This document shows, piece after piece, positions 47,201 through 57,322 of a stretch of 64,000 nucleotides of DNA. How positions within the stretch are numbered: position 1 is the first letter of the stretch; each line of letters begins with the position of its first letter. Below the pieces are notes generated by a model. That model was not told where the DNA came from. It made no database searches and worked only from the letters and a program-made list of their open reading frames with translations. The translations under genes and the position numbers were made by a program. Where the stretch lies: NCBI GenBank assembly GCA_963969365.1, contig OZ017763.1, positions 1,550,001-1,614,000 on the forward strand, given 5' to 3'. The stretch comes from Asterochloris sp. CNOR1 (lineage: Eukaryota > Chlorophyta > Trebouxiophyceae > Trebouxiales > Trebouxiaceae).

Positions 47201-50200
47201 CCTGCACTGTTACAGTGCAAGGCCTTATGGACTGAACTGGCTTTGGCAACATTCTGCCAGCTGCATTGTGCTGTTGTGGTAATGGCTGGGCTTGCTGACA
47301 GGCACAACCGTTATGCTGCAAGGCATACTTTGACAGTGCAAGACTTCTTGGGCTCTGCTGGCCCCGGTGACCTGCGGCAGTGTGCACCGTGCTGGTGCAA
47401 ATGGCTGGGCTTGCTGGCAGGCAGCATATCTGTGCTTTAAGCACGCACTGGGACAGGGCAAGGGCATCATGGGCTTCATGGGCTCTGCTGGCTGCAGTGA
47501 CATGGTGCAGTCTGCATTGTGCCTGTAGGGCTGGCTGGGCTTGCTGGCAGGTTGCATTGTCAAGCTGGGCCTTGCTGTGTATGCACATGCTGCATACTCA
47601 ACTGTGCAAATGCAGGACTTGGTGGACCTGTTGGCAGGGCGGCGTGTGGACTTGAGGGCAGCTGAAGGCGCCTACTGGAGATCCTTTGCAGGCAGGTGGA
47701 AGCAGGCACTGAGTTTGGCAAAGGGTGCCAGCTCCAGAGGGTGTCGTGCTGTCGCAGCCTTACAGCAAATGGGCTGTTACCAACGTGCAGTGCAACCTGC
47801 GATGGACTTGTGCAGCTGGCAGGGATGCGCACACGTCATGCTGCTTGCTGTCCTTCGCGTGCATGCTGCGCGTGAGATGTGTCACATCACAAGCAGCTGC
47901 TACTGTGCGACGCCTGCAGAGCAGTTTCCAGAGAGCCTCCTGGCCCCAGGACACAACATCCTATGAGTCTCTGTGGGAGAGCAGTGAACGTGCAGCTGGA
48001 CTGCAAAGCCCACAATGTTTCATATGCAGTGTGCCTGAATCCCTGCCTATGCCTGCCTTGAGAGGAGCAGTTAGTTCCGCCACGCTGCATGCAGCTCATG
48101 ATGACGCACTGCCAGAAGCCCTGCTGGTGCCTGCCTGCGAGGCATTGTCGCCTATGCTCATGGATTGCTACAGACACATCGCAGCAAACAGTGCCTGAAG
48201 CATTGTCATTGGCATGGATAGCACTTCACTATTATTGCAGTGTGCCAGAAACTCTGCCCACCACAGCTTGCAGGGGATGAAGGGAGCAAATGGTGTGAAT
48301 ATGGCATGCTGCATGCAGCTTGGTGATGCTCAGTGCCTGCAGCCCTATGACTGAAAACACCAGCATCGCCTATGATACATGCAGTGCCTGATGCCCTGTT
48401 GGTGCCTGCCCTGCAGGGGAGCAGTCCCCTGTGGACTTGGACTGCTGCATGCAGCTCATCCACAAGCTGTTTACCTCCACAGTCCACCCAGGCCGGGAAG
48501 ATCTGGGGACATGCATGAGGTGCGCTGCAAGCTGTCTGCATAAGGGTCGGCTGCAGCATCTCCATCTGCGTACGCAGCATGTGCTGCCAGGGTGCGTGCA
48601 CCTGCTGCTGCTGCTGCTGCTGTGGCGCTTCTGGTGCTGGCTTGCGGGTATATTGAGCCAGCAAGGACCGCAGAGGCTGCAGCAGATCTGGGCGCAAGCC
48701 GTGACACAGCAGCTATACATGCTGGACATATGGCAGTCCAGCCTTGCTGTGTCGAACAGACTTGCACTCACAAGTCAACTGCAGGTACCTGCAGTAATTA
48801 GCCAGGTGGCAACACTCCATCCAGCTGTCTGCAGCAGTCCAAGCAGGGGCAATTGGATGCTGGAGAAAGAGCAGCTCCAGCCCCTGCTGCAGGTACTTGC
48901 GGGAAAGCCTGGTGGCAGCGCTGCGCAACCCCATGGAGACCTTTCAACGCAGAGCAAGGTTCATTAACTATGGTGAGCATACGAAAGACCATCACAGCAA
49001 GCTGTCATGCAGCCCAGTCCCGGTTCACAGTGGCCATGTCATGCAGCATAGTCCCGGTTCACAGTGGCCATCTTCGGCCTAATAAAGGAGCCTGGGTCTG
49101 CCTGAAGAGCACGCAGAGCGCAGGCAACGTCTCAACTCCACATGTCAAGGGGCTCACCCACCTGCTGCAGGTCAAGTATATTTCTATGAGCCCCCCACCA
49201 TGCAGCAGCTGGAGACCCTGGATGTTGACCTAGCCTGCCGGCACTTTGCCGCCGCCTTCCGCAACCCTGCGGAGTTCACGCTGTGCTTCACAGGGGCCTT
49301 TGAGGTGAGCCATGGCCCTCTTAGTTTGCTGTCCACCCAAGCAGCTCATTGCTGGGGTCTGTATGGCACTGTCACTGCCTCTCACAACCTCTAGGAAACA
49401 GTGTGCTTTGCAGGTGCCTTTTAGGTGGAGCCTTCAGTTGCTGTTTGACACCCTGTGCCAGGCCACCCTGTGTCTGGCCTCACAACTGGAATTGAGGGTG
49501 ATTATGTTCATGCCGTGTCCATCTGATGCCTGGTCAAGCAGAGACAGGCCTTAGCCTTCTGACTGCGTTTGCTGCCACCATCTGAATGCGGACCTGCCAT
49601 GCTGCTGCAGGAGCCAGACCTGTGTTATGCGTTACTCGATGGCTAGTCAGTTGCTGCTGGCTCTGTAATGCTGCTGCAGGAGCGCCGAACCCCTTTCGCC
49701 TGTCTGGATGGGCCCCGAGAATCCAACTACCACATCTTGGTCTACTACTCAGCCAACCAGATTATTGCTTTGTCCTGCTGCAGGAGCCAGACCTGTTGTG
49801 CCCAGTGGGGCAACACCTGGCCACCTGGCATGCCACTGCACCTCACCCTGCTGTTTGCTGTGTGCAGCAGAAGCAGACCTGCTGCATTCAAGCCCAGCAG
49901 CGCTACCCGTCAGCTGCAGGTGCTGCAGCCGCCGGGCCTCTGAGCCAGGCCGGCTCTGCCCATTCCATCAGGGGCTGGCCCTCACTGGTGTACTCACCTG
50001 CTGCTGCTGCTGCTGCAGGAGCCAGCCCTGCTGCACCCCAAGTCCAGCACTGCTGCCTGTCAGCTGCTGGTGCTGCAGGTCTCAGGCCTGCTCTGCCCAT
50101 TCCAGCACCAACTGGCCCCAGACTCAGCACTCACCTGCTGCTGCTGCAGGAGCCAGACCTGCTGCGCCTGGTGGAGCTGTATCTGGCGTCCATTCCACCA

Positions 50201-53127
50201 GTTGAGGAGCCTGCAAGGAGGGAGCCTGCCTCTGTGACGGCGCTGCCCTACCAGTTCCAGGAGCAGGTCGTGCGCGAGGATGTCAGGTGGGACCTGCTGT
50301 TGCCTTGTGGTTCCGCCTGTGCAGGCAGGTGTCTGCTGGGTTGCCTCCTGGGAGCAGGTCAGGCGCACAGACGTGATATGAGGCCCAGTGTCCCATGCGG
50401 TGGCCTTCTTGCTGCTCTGGCAAGAGTCACACATCTCCTAGACCACGAGCAGGCCGTGTGCAGATGTGTGCAGCAGGAGCTGGGCTGTCCGGGGCCTAGC
50501 TTGTGGTGTTGGCACTCGCTTCAGATCCAGAGAACTCGGCAGAGCCAGCATGGTGGCCCTGTGACAGGTGCTCAGCAGACTGGAGATTGCACAGTGGGGG
50601 AGAATTGAGGTGTTGTACCCCAGCACTCCCTTTTTGCTCAGCTGACTGTTGTCGCCCGGCTGTGCTGGCTGCCCTTATGTGTGCATGTGGGGACAGTCGA
50701 CTTGCCTGCCGTGGCATGCACAGGATGCTCCTGGTTACTCCCCAGTACACAGGCAGACATAAGCTGCTGACCATGTTGTCGCTACTGACACCTGCCGCTG
50801 TGCTCTGCTGGGTGCCCCAGCTACCTGAGGGCGCCCCTGCCTGCCTGCGTTGGCATGCACACGGTGCTCCTGCTTGTCCTCCACACCATGACCTAGCAAA
50901 GCTGGCAACCAGGCAGACCCCCTTTCCAGGCAGATTCTTTTTTTTAGAGGTCAACCACTTTCCAGCGCTGGCTGACCTCACAATGCCCTCATGTGTGCAG
51001 GGTGCCCATGATTGTGCCCCAGGCTCTGGTCCAGATAATCTTCCCCGTCCAGCTGGACTGGGCCCCAGCCTGCCTGCGTTGGCATGCATACGGCGCTCAC
51101 GCTCGTCTGCCAGACCATGATCTAGCAAAGCGTCAGGCGGACACCCTTCCCACTCCCAAGGCTTATTGACAATGTGTGCAGGGTGCCCATGATCGTGCCC
51201 CAGGCTCTAGCCCAGATCACCTTCCCCGTCCAGCTGGACTGGGCAGCCAACGGCTTGAAGGAGTCCCATTGGCTCAAATTCTGCTGCCAGCTGCTAGAGA
51301 TGAGGCTCATCCGGGCGCTGCGCTTTGAACAGGGCAAGGTGCGCTCCACATCTCATCAGACCAGTCACCTGGCATGTGCTGCTGTGCTTCCTGGCAGGTC
51401 GCTTCGCTTTCCACAGGTGCACGACATGGTCACAAATGGGCCTGAAGTGCTGAGCAGATGCAGCTCCTGTCGATGAGTGTGCCTGCTGTTTGTTGTGCAA
51501 CAGCCAGCTCTGTGGCTGCAGATTATGCTCTGCCAGCATCTGCCCCCACTTTGACTCGACGGTTTGCCGGCGCACTAATGAGCTGCATTGCCTTGACTGC
51601 ATTGAGCTGCTCCCTCTACTGCTGCAGGTGTACTCAGTGAGTGTAAGCCCCTACTTTGGCTCTGCACCCCCCAAGCCCACTGACAAGCTGAATGGCGATG
51701 TGGCCATCAGCTTCAGCTGCTCCCCAGCCAACACCCACCAGCTGATAGAGCTGGCCTTGGCAGAGGTGCAAGCGCTACAGGTGCGACCACAGATTGCAAG
51801 GATGGCATGTCTGGTGGCTGAGGGAATCAAGGCACAAGATGCACTGACACGGCTGCAGATTAATATTTTGGATGGCAGCCTGGCTGCTCTGAGTCTGATT
51901 CAGGGTGAAGCAGGGTGCATCGACACAGCTTGGCAAAGGGTGTACTGAAACAACTTGCTGCAGATGAGGCCTTCTGGATGGCAGCCTGGTCGCTCTGAGT
52001 CAGAGTCAGGGTGAAGCAGGGTGCACTGACATAACTTGCTCCAGGCGAAGCCACTGGATCTTTACCTGGGTCTGAGCTTGCTTAATCATGACATCTCAGA
52101 GACTTCTGCACAGGTCAAACTTGCTGTGTATGCAGGAAGCGGGACCCAGTGAAACAGATGTTGCCAGCCTCAGCACCATTGAGCAGCGCCAGTGGGAGCT
52201 GCAGCAGCAGGAGAATGCCTACTGGCATGAGATGCTGGTCTCGGGCTACCAGAGCAGGACATACCAGATGGTGAGTGGGACCCCTGCTGTTCCAGCATCC
52301 AGCACGAGCCTAAAGGGTGGTGGTGCCTGGTGGGCGTCCCCGTGTTGGGGCAGCACTGACCAAAAGGTGCAGAATGACACTGTTGGGCTATTTTCTGACT
52401 GCTGATGCTCCACAGTCGTCACAGGCACTGCAGCTGCGACGTCTGCCACTTGCTGATCTGCAAACAAGCAGAAAGCACCCGAAGACTTGCTTGTCGTGGC
52501 CTGTGCAGGCGTGCTGTGTGTCCATTCTGTCTGCATGTGCTTGCACTGTGCCTCAGCGATTACGGATGCAGCAAACTCTGCAGCACACTGTCCGCATTGC
52601 TGCAGCCTGACAGCACACGCTGAGGTCTGACTTGATTGCTGCAGAGCAGGATAACATAACAACGACGGGAGGCTTTTCAGACTGCAGGGCACCCTCACCA
52701 CACCAGCGGCAGGAAAGCTTTGAGTCATGCACAGCATGGTGCAGGTCAAAATTGTCGCTAAAGGGGCAGGAGTCGGGCACCGCAAGCAGCACATGCCTCA
52801 AGCGGGTCAGCACAACTGCTGCAGGTCAGGAATGTGGACGAGGTGTACAGGAGACGGGTTGCCGCACGCGAGGCTGTCACCCAGCAGCTCAGCGCGGCAG
52901 GCATGCAGCAGGCCCTGCAGAAGGTCTTTCCCTACCCCTGCCAGCGGCGCTTCACGGCCATCACCATGCTGCCAGAGAGCTGGCTGGCTGGCTGGGTGCC
53001 AGGCCTGGGCAGGCCGCTCACTGCGCGCAGCGCGACTGTGCTGGCCCTGGCAGCTGCAGCCTCAGCTGCTGGGGCTGTTGCGGCGGTGTCATGGGTGCGG
53101 GGGCGCAGCCGCCAGCGGTTGCGGTGA
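38117..53127 (+). CDS. PQQL-like M16 zinc metallopeptidase with C-terminal membrane anchor (22 exons, 1004 aa)
   Basis: Family M16 peptidases enclose and degrade peptides. Exons: 38117-38232, 38558-38696, 39466-39641, 40196-40316, 40742-40837, 41270-41388, 42211-42329, 43102-43202, 43684-43770, 44294-44422, 45039-45217, 45652-45850, 46492-46647, 47616-47691, 48417-48519, 48893-48972, 49171-49304, 50150-50286, 51182-51338, 51628-51780, 52136-52270, 52825-53127; all phases agree. The inverted zinc motif is His74-Ile-Val-Glu77-His78 (GVAHIVEHLAFNATE); the third ligand is Glu159 or Glu160 in RGAVLEEW. NNRLFKISRRPDPPFFA matches the plant protein At5g56730 (compared from memory), which has a similar length and also ends in a membrane helix. 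Here the helix is ATVLALAAAASAAGAVAAVS near the C-terminus. The intron after 47691 has a GC donor (GCAG/GCAGGT). Introns are long and full of exon-edge copies. Confidence 0.93.
38886..39170 (+). repeat. Copies of the donor edge of M16 exon 38558-38696
   Basis: The exon end GAGCACCTGGCCTTCAATGC plus CACAGAG/GTGGGAC recurs as GAGCACCTGGCCTTCACACG at 38886-38912 and, more diverged, as CAACAGAGGTGGGACT at about 39135-39170. A fragment (GGCACCTGGCCTGGCC) lies near 38970. A C10-A9 homopolymer junction occurs at 38991-39009. Confidence 0.7.
40360..40430 (+). repeat. Copy of the donor edge of M16 exon 40196-40316
   Basis: CCTGGAGCTGCTCATAGGCG plus ACATCAAGGGCTGCC mirrors the exon end ACTGGAAGCTGCTCATGAAG plus GACAACAAG/GTTTGC. 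It lies about 100 bases into the downstream intron. Confidence 0.7.
40831..40935 (+). repeat. Triplicated donor site of M16 exon 40742-40837
   Basis: CCCAGAGGTGAGGCCTGGGG occurs at the exon end and again near 40878; a third CCCAGAGGTGAGGGCTGGG is near 40928. The spacing is about 50 bases, giving three consecutive donor sites. Confidence 0.9.
44871..44886 (+). repeat. GA dinucleotide microsatellite in an M16 intron
   Basis: Eight perfect GA units lie between exons 44294-44422 and 45039-45217. Nothing indicates a function. Confidence 0.85.
46677..46770 (+). repeat. Copy of the 3' half of M16 exon 46492-46647
   Basis: The intronic block GACCTGCAGCATTCAAGTCA followed later by CTAGGTCCTTTTGGCATCAA matches exon sequence GACCTGCAGCATGGCAGTCA and CTGGGGCCCTTTGGCATCAA. 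The donor equivalent (CTGAAG) is lost. Confidence 0.85.
47100..47580 (+). repeat. Tandem array of about four 120-bp units before M16 exon 47616
   Basis: Units begin near 47110, 47225, 47341 and 47466. Three share ATGGCTGGGCTTGCTG(A/G)CAGG or GGCTGGCTGGGCTTGCTGGC, and neighbouring parts share GGGCTCTGCTGGC and CAGTGCAAG. The common core resembles the exon start GGACTTGGTGGACCTGTTGG plus CAGG, so the array looks like expansion of the acceptor edge. Confidence 0.7.
48030..48416 (+). repeat. Repeated copies of the acceptor edge of M16 exon 48417
   Basis: The junction CAGTGCCTGATGCCCTGTTG plus GTGCCTGCCCTGCAG/GGGAGCAG recurs as CAGTGTGCCTGAATCCCTGC (48030), CCAGAAGCCCTGCTGGTGCC (48112), ACAGTGCCTGAAGCATTG (48188) and CAGTGTGCCAGAAACTCTGC (48238). 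The exon's CTGCTGCATGCAGCTCATCC also recurs near 48084 and 48306. Confidence 0.85.
49601..50095 (+). repeat. Six copies of the acceptor edge of M16 exon 50150
   Basis: The junction GCTGCTGCAG/GAGCCAGACCTG recurs exactly at 49601-49622 and at 49775-49797 (CCTGCTGCAGGAGCCAGACC). Diverged copies are at 49669, 49861, 49997 (CTGCAGGAGCCAGCCCTGCT) and 50070. Most end near a CTGCAG. Confidence 0.9.
50994..51175 (+). repeat. Duplicated exon-intron unit upstream of M16 exon 51182
   Basis: Position 51001 begins GGTGCCCATGATTGTGCCCC, matching the real exon start GGTGCCCATGATCGTGCCCC at 51182, and the match continues through VPMIVPQAL, FPVQLDWA and the flanking CCTGCGTTGGCATGCA and ACCATGA-CTAGCAAAG. 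The period is 181 bases. A more diverged unit lies at about 50680-50900. The copy loses homology after about 22 codons and has no obvious donor. Confidence 0.92.
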
Positions 53128-54041
53128 GGCGCGCCTGCAGGCGGCTGCGGCCTTGCAGCGGCAGCGCTATGGTGGGAGCCGAGCTGCGGCTGTAGCGAAG
53201 CCCTTCCCTGTGGGGGTGCGCCCTGGCGGCTGCTGCAGCCAGGATCTGCAGCAATGTGAGGTATCCCCCCCCCCCACCCCTTGCAAACCGTAGCTAGGAC
53301 CACTGCACTGCTGCTGCAGAAGCAACTAGCTGCCTGCTCTTGCCCACCATCACATTCCTTTGTGCCTCTGCCTCCTTGACCAGCGTGAGGTCAGTGTGCA
53401 CCTAAACAATTTCATCAGCACTGTGTGCTGCTCCAACATCAAGCAGATTGTGCTGGGCTGCCTGGATGGAAGCATCATCTGATCAAATCCCTCAGTGGTC
53501 TCCTGAACCATCTTCAGCTCCTGAACCATCTTCAGGCCGAATGCTTTCTGTGGCCATGCATACAGCTGTCAGTCACACACAACAGGGAGGGCTGTTTCAC
53601 AAATCTTGTTCATGAGGCAGGCAGGTTCTGTGATCAGACAAGAGACAAATGTACTGCTTTGATGCCGAGACTAGGCATGGTGACAGTATTGGTGGGTCAA
53701 TTCAGACAAAGCAATAGCTGGACAATGCTGGAGACAAAAGCTCTGCTGAGAAACTAGATCTGACATCTCACACAGATCATGTATGGAGGCTCAGACTGGA
53801 CTGGGGCTGACGAAGGTTGGATGATCTCTCGAAGGCAGTGCGCAATTATTGACAAGCTGGTTGGGTCCTATCTTACACACACACACAAACACACACCACT
53901 GGCGTGCCAGCAGTCCTGGTTGTTGTGCTTGGCCCGGGGAATTGCTGAGCATGTCACGCCGGGCCAAGGTGTCACGCCTAGGCTGGGATGCCCAAGATCA
54001 GGCTATAAAATGGCCGTGTGTGCTTGCCCTGGCAGAGGATG
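53128..54041. other. Convergent intergenic region, M16 and aquaporin 1
   Basis: Both neighbours end here. Contents: a C-rich tract near 53265-53280; an exon-like plus-strand segment 53384-53482 (33 codons after TTGACCAG, ending in a stop); a CA-rich microsatellite at 53876-53897; and a TGTAA element for aquaporin 1 at 53873-53877. No complete gene is recognised. Confidence 0.5.
53873..53877 (-). terminator. TGTAA poly(A)-like signal after aquaporin 1
   Basis: TTACA on plus (TGTAA on minus) lies 165 bases past the stop at 54042, beside a CA repeat. Confidence 0.4.
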
Positions 54042-57000
54042 TCAGACCATGGTGTCACCCCTCTCGTTGATCCCAGGCATTGAGCTGGTGCCCCTGAGGC
54101 TGGCCCCTCCCTCAGGGGAGGCCACGCCGCTGGTGGACTCGGTGAGGACCGAGGTCTCTTGCTGGCCCTGCACTCCTGAGTAGGCCGGCAGGGCCACTTT
54201 CCCGGGAGGAGGTGGGACGTCCACATCGTGCTCGGGGTGCAGCGTCAGCGTCTGCAGTGCAGATGGGACACGCGTCTCAGGCAAGAAGACAAGATGTTGC
54301 TAGCTTGCAGAGGCGCATGAGGACTGCATTCAGAAGTTGAGAGTCTGGGAGCGCTGTGCTGGAGTGCAGCACAACTCACCGTGTTGGCATGCGTGCGGAA
54401 CAGAGCCTCATAGATGATGGCAGCCAGAATAGCTCCTGAGAAGGGGCCCACCCAGAAAATCCATTGATTGGTCCAGCTGTGTGAGACTGCTGACGTCCCA
54501 AAGGAACGTGCAGGGTTGACACTGCAGGAACACACCACCTTCAGGCCAGGCTGGGCTGTGCACATTGCAGAGCGGGGGGCCTGCCTGGCCAGACAGCAAG
54601 GCATTCTGCGTGATGTAGGGATGTGACACCCTGATTGCAGCATGCATCTGCGGTGGGCGTATGGGCGAAATGCAGTAGCACACACAGCGAGGTGCTGTAC
54701 AGCCCACAACCACAGGCAAAGGTCGTGACTGCATACCTCCGTGCAGTTCTGGTTGGGACGGCTGCCCAGAGGAGCCGTAGCCTTCAGCTGCCCCAGATTA
54801 TCAGCCCAGATTATCACAAGTCAAGCTGCCCAGAGCAGGCTTGGGGTGGACATGGCAGCAGCACAGCAGCTCACCTGCAGCCGTCAATGGGGATAGCCAC
54901 CAAGTGGCACAGGAACAGCGTGATTCCGATTGCAAAGGGAGCCAAAATCTGCAGCCAGCAAGAGGAGCCTCAGTGATGCGAACCTCAGTCCGTGACGGTT
55001 TCTGAGCCAGGACCTCTGAATCAAGGCAATGCTGAGCCCGGAGCTCTTTAAGTCACGGCAATGCTGAGGTGTGTCCTGCAGGCCTGTCTGTTCAGTGAAG
55101 GATGTGCCATCCTGAGTCTGCCAGAGGCACTAACACAGATGACCCTTTGTTGCTGCATGCTTGGCATGCTCAGAACACGACGCAGGCCATGACACTCTTG
55201 CAGGCGATAAGCATGCCCACAGAGAGGGGTCCCGCGCTCATTGGCAAGTGGGCAGTGCTGATGGCACCGGGGCATCTGTGGCCACACAAGAGCCATGTGC
55301 AGAGAGCGAGCAATGGCAGCTACTCCATCACTACGACTCACTGGCAGGTGGGCAGTGCTGATGGCGCGCTGCGCGTCTGTGGCTGCGAACACGACGATCA
55401 CAAAAATGCAGGTCAGAATGGTCTCCACGCCCCAGGCCTGGCGCTCGATAACGCCATTGGCAGTGTTGATGTGGTTGGCTCCGCCCAGAGCAGCATTGAA
55501 ACCTGAGGGGTCAACCTGAGGACAGGCAGAAGGTCACTTCAGTGGAGCTTGTTGGTGCAGGGGCGGGCTTTGCCAGCCTAGCAGTGCAGCTGAGGTGTGT
55601 GAGTGCGCAAGTTGCAAGCAAGCCACAAATGCTTGATGCTGTGGTGGTGCTCACACACTGCTACCATGGCAGATGTGGTCAACAGCCTAGGACAAGGACT
55701 TAGTACGATGCATGCCTGCACCACCATGCAGGTCGAGGTATGCAGCATCATGCAGACTCAGGGTGGTGACTGACTGCCTGTAGACAGTGTTGTCTGCATG
55801 TGCAGGCAAGACTGTACCTCATCAGCCACCAAGCCGTCAGCAGTCTGTCAGCACTGAAGCACTGCTGATTTGGCAGTATGCCTGAAGGACTAGAGGCTGT
55901 CCTCCACTGATGGCACCCTACACAAGTGCATTCAGCTGGCTGACAGGAACCCCACTCACCGCTTTCACGAGGGCTGAGCCGGTGCAGGCGCCCAGGCATT
56001 GGAAAATGATGTAGAAAAACGCCCGGGGAATGGAGATTTTGGCTGTCAGCACGAAGCCCAGCGTGACAGCAGGGTTCAAGTGGCCACCTGCAGTGACAAG
56101 CACAGCATAAGATTTTGTGGAGCAGCGATCCCCAGCACCAGCCAGTGCATCTGCACAGCATTGTGCTTGACGAGGCAGGCGCAGACCTGTGAGTGCTGGC
56201 TCCCACACCATGTGTGTTACAGGCCTTGGCAGAGCAGCATATGCAGGGAGCCTTGGCGCAGCAGCATATGCGGAGTGCCTTAGTGCAGCAGCATATGCAG
56301 GGGGCCGACGCTGAAGACGCACAGCAGGGGCGGACCAGGTCAGTGAGACTGATGGGACTCAGTCTGCCGTGTGATGTAGTTCAACAGTGAGTGAACACCG
56401 CATTTTGTGAATGGCAACAGCCAACCAGAGCCTCACCACTGAAGGAGGCTGCGGCATAAACCATCGCAAAGATGGAGAATCCAAACGCGAAGGCAATGTT
56501 GAGCAGCGTGGTCGTGTTCCCAATGAAGCACGACCCTGGAACGACATTTGTCAGAGCGGTGTCGCTGCCGGCTCCAGAGGCCGAAGCTGCATAGACACAA
56601 GGAGGGCGTGAGACATGATCAGGTAGCACACATGCCATGCTCGACACTGACTTGGGGTTGGAGGCAGATGATTGCCCACTGGCCGATGCCACAACGCTGC
56701 CTGTCATGCAGGGCAGCAGAACGCAATTGGTTTTTTGTTTCAGCGACACCCAGGCCTGGGGGCGCCGACTAATGCATGCAGCTCTCCCAAAACTGTCTTC
56801 CACCTGTGTCAGCAGTGTGGCAGCCACTGGTGATGGTGCCAGTGGCCAAGAAGATGAACAGTGTGGTGAAGAGGTACTCAGCGAGGAATGCCTGCAGGGA
56901 GGCATGCTCCTTCTTGCTAGGACTGGCTGGCTGAATTGCCCAGCATACATGCTGGAAGCCGGTCCAGAGCGGGGTGCATCACAGTGCAGCAGAATGCTGT

Positions 57001-57322
57001 CAGCGGCGGCCGACAAGCAGACCCCAAAATGCTGAGAGCTGGCGCGTACCTTGAGAATGGTCCCAACGGCAGCCTGCAAACACCGTACAAACTTGTCAAT
57101 GCATATTCCTACCATCTCAACATAAGGTGCTGCAGGCTTAGGGGCGCCTGAATGGGTGAGCTGGCACCCCAGCTGTGCAGATCAGCTTGGAGGTCAGCCT
57201 TCGTGCTACTGCTCTGCGCCCACCTGCTCTGTAAACAAATTCTTCAAGACCTGCTTGTACTTGGGCACCCCAGCGTTCTCGCCCGCCTTGCCATTAAAAT
57301 TCTTTCTCTGAGTTCCCTTCAT
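54042..57322 (-). CDS. PIP-like aquaporin, copy 1 (9 exons, 362 aa)
   Basis: Major intrinsic proteins form membrane pores for water or small solutes. Exons: 57322-57224, 57073-57050, 56891-56804, 56586-56437, 56087-55960, 55515-55342, 54948-54875, 54521-54380, 54251-54042; total 1089 bases in frame. Six membrane segments are visible, with both half-helix motifs intact (HLNPAVT at 123-129, SVNPARS at 246-252). By spacing, the selectivity filter is Phe105, His236, Cys245, Arg251, the same set as human AQP1, so water selectivity is likely. His219 in TAHLP aligns with the gating loop-D His of plant PIPs, and ILAPFAIG..LFL.HLVAIPI follows the PIP pattern. There is a long loop before helix 2 and a Ser/Pro-rich C-terminal tail of about 70 residues. 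Exon 2 is a 24-base microexon. Copy 2 lies directly upstream. Confidence 0.95.
55236..55290 (-). repeat. Copy of the donor edge of aquaporin 1 exon 55342-55515
   Basis: GTGGGCAGTGCTGATGGCAC plus GGGGCATCTGTGGC closely matches GTGGGCAGTGCTGATGGCGC plus GCTGCGCGTCTGTGGC of the exon end (55348-55384). The matching intron of aquaporin 2 (59226-59370) has no such copy. Confidence 0.9.
56224..56304 (-). repeat. 27-bp tandem repeat, three units, in aquaporin 1
   Basis: Three consecutive 27-base units (56224, 56251, 56278) share CCTT and GCAGCATATGC. They lie in the intron between exons 55960-56087 and 56437-56586 and are absent from the corresponding 77-base intron of copy 2. Confidence 0.93.

Noticed and set aside
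47100-50149. CRISPR array from regularly spaced repeats
   Set aside because: The units are degenerate copies of an adjacent exon edge with no conserved spacer pattern, in a eukaryotic intron, and there are no cas genes.
51001-51070. Mutually exclusive alternative exon of M16
   Set aside because: Homology to the real exon stops after about 22 codons, no donor follows, and the frame soon ends.
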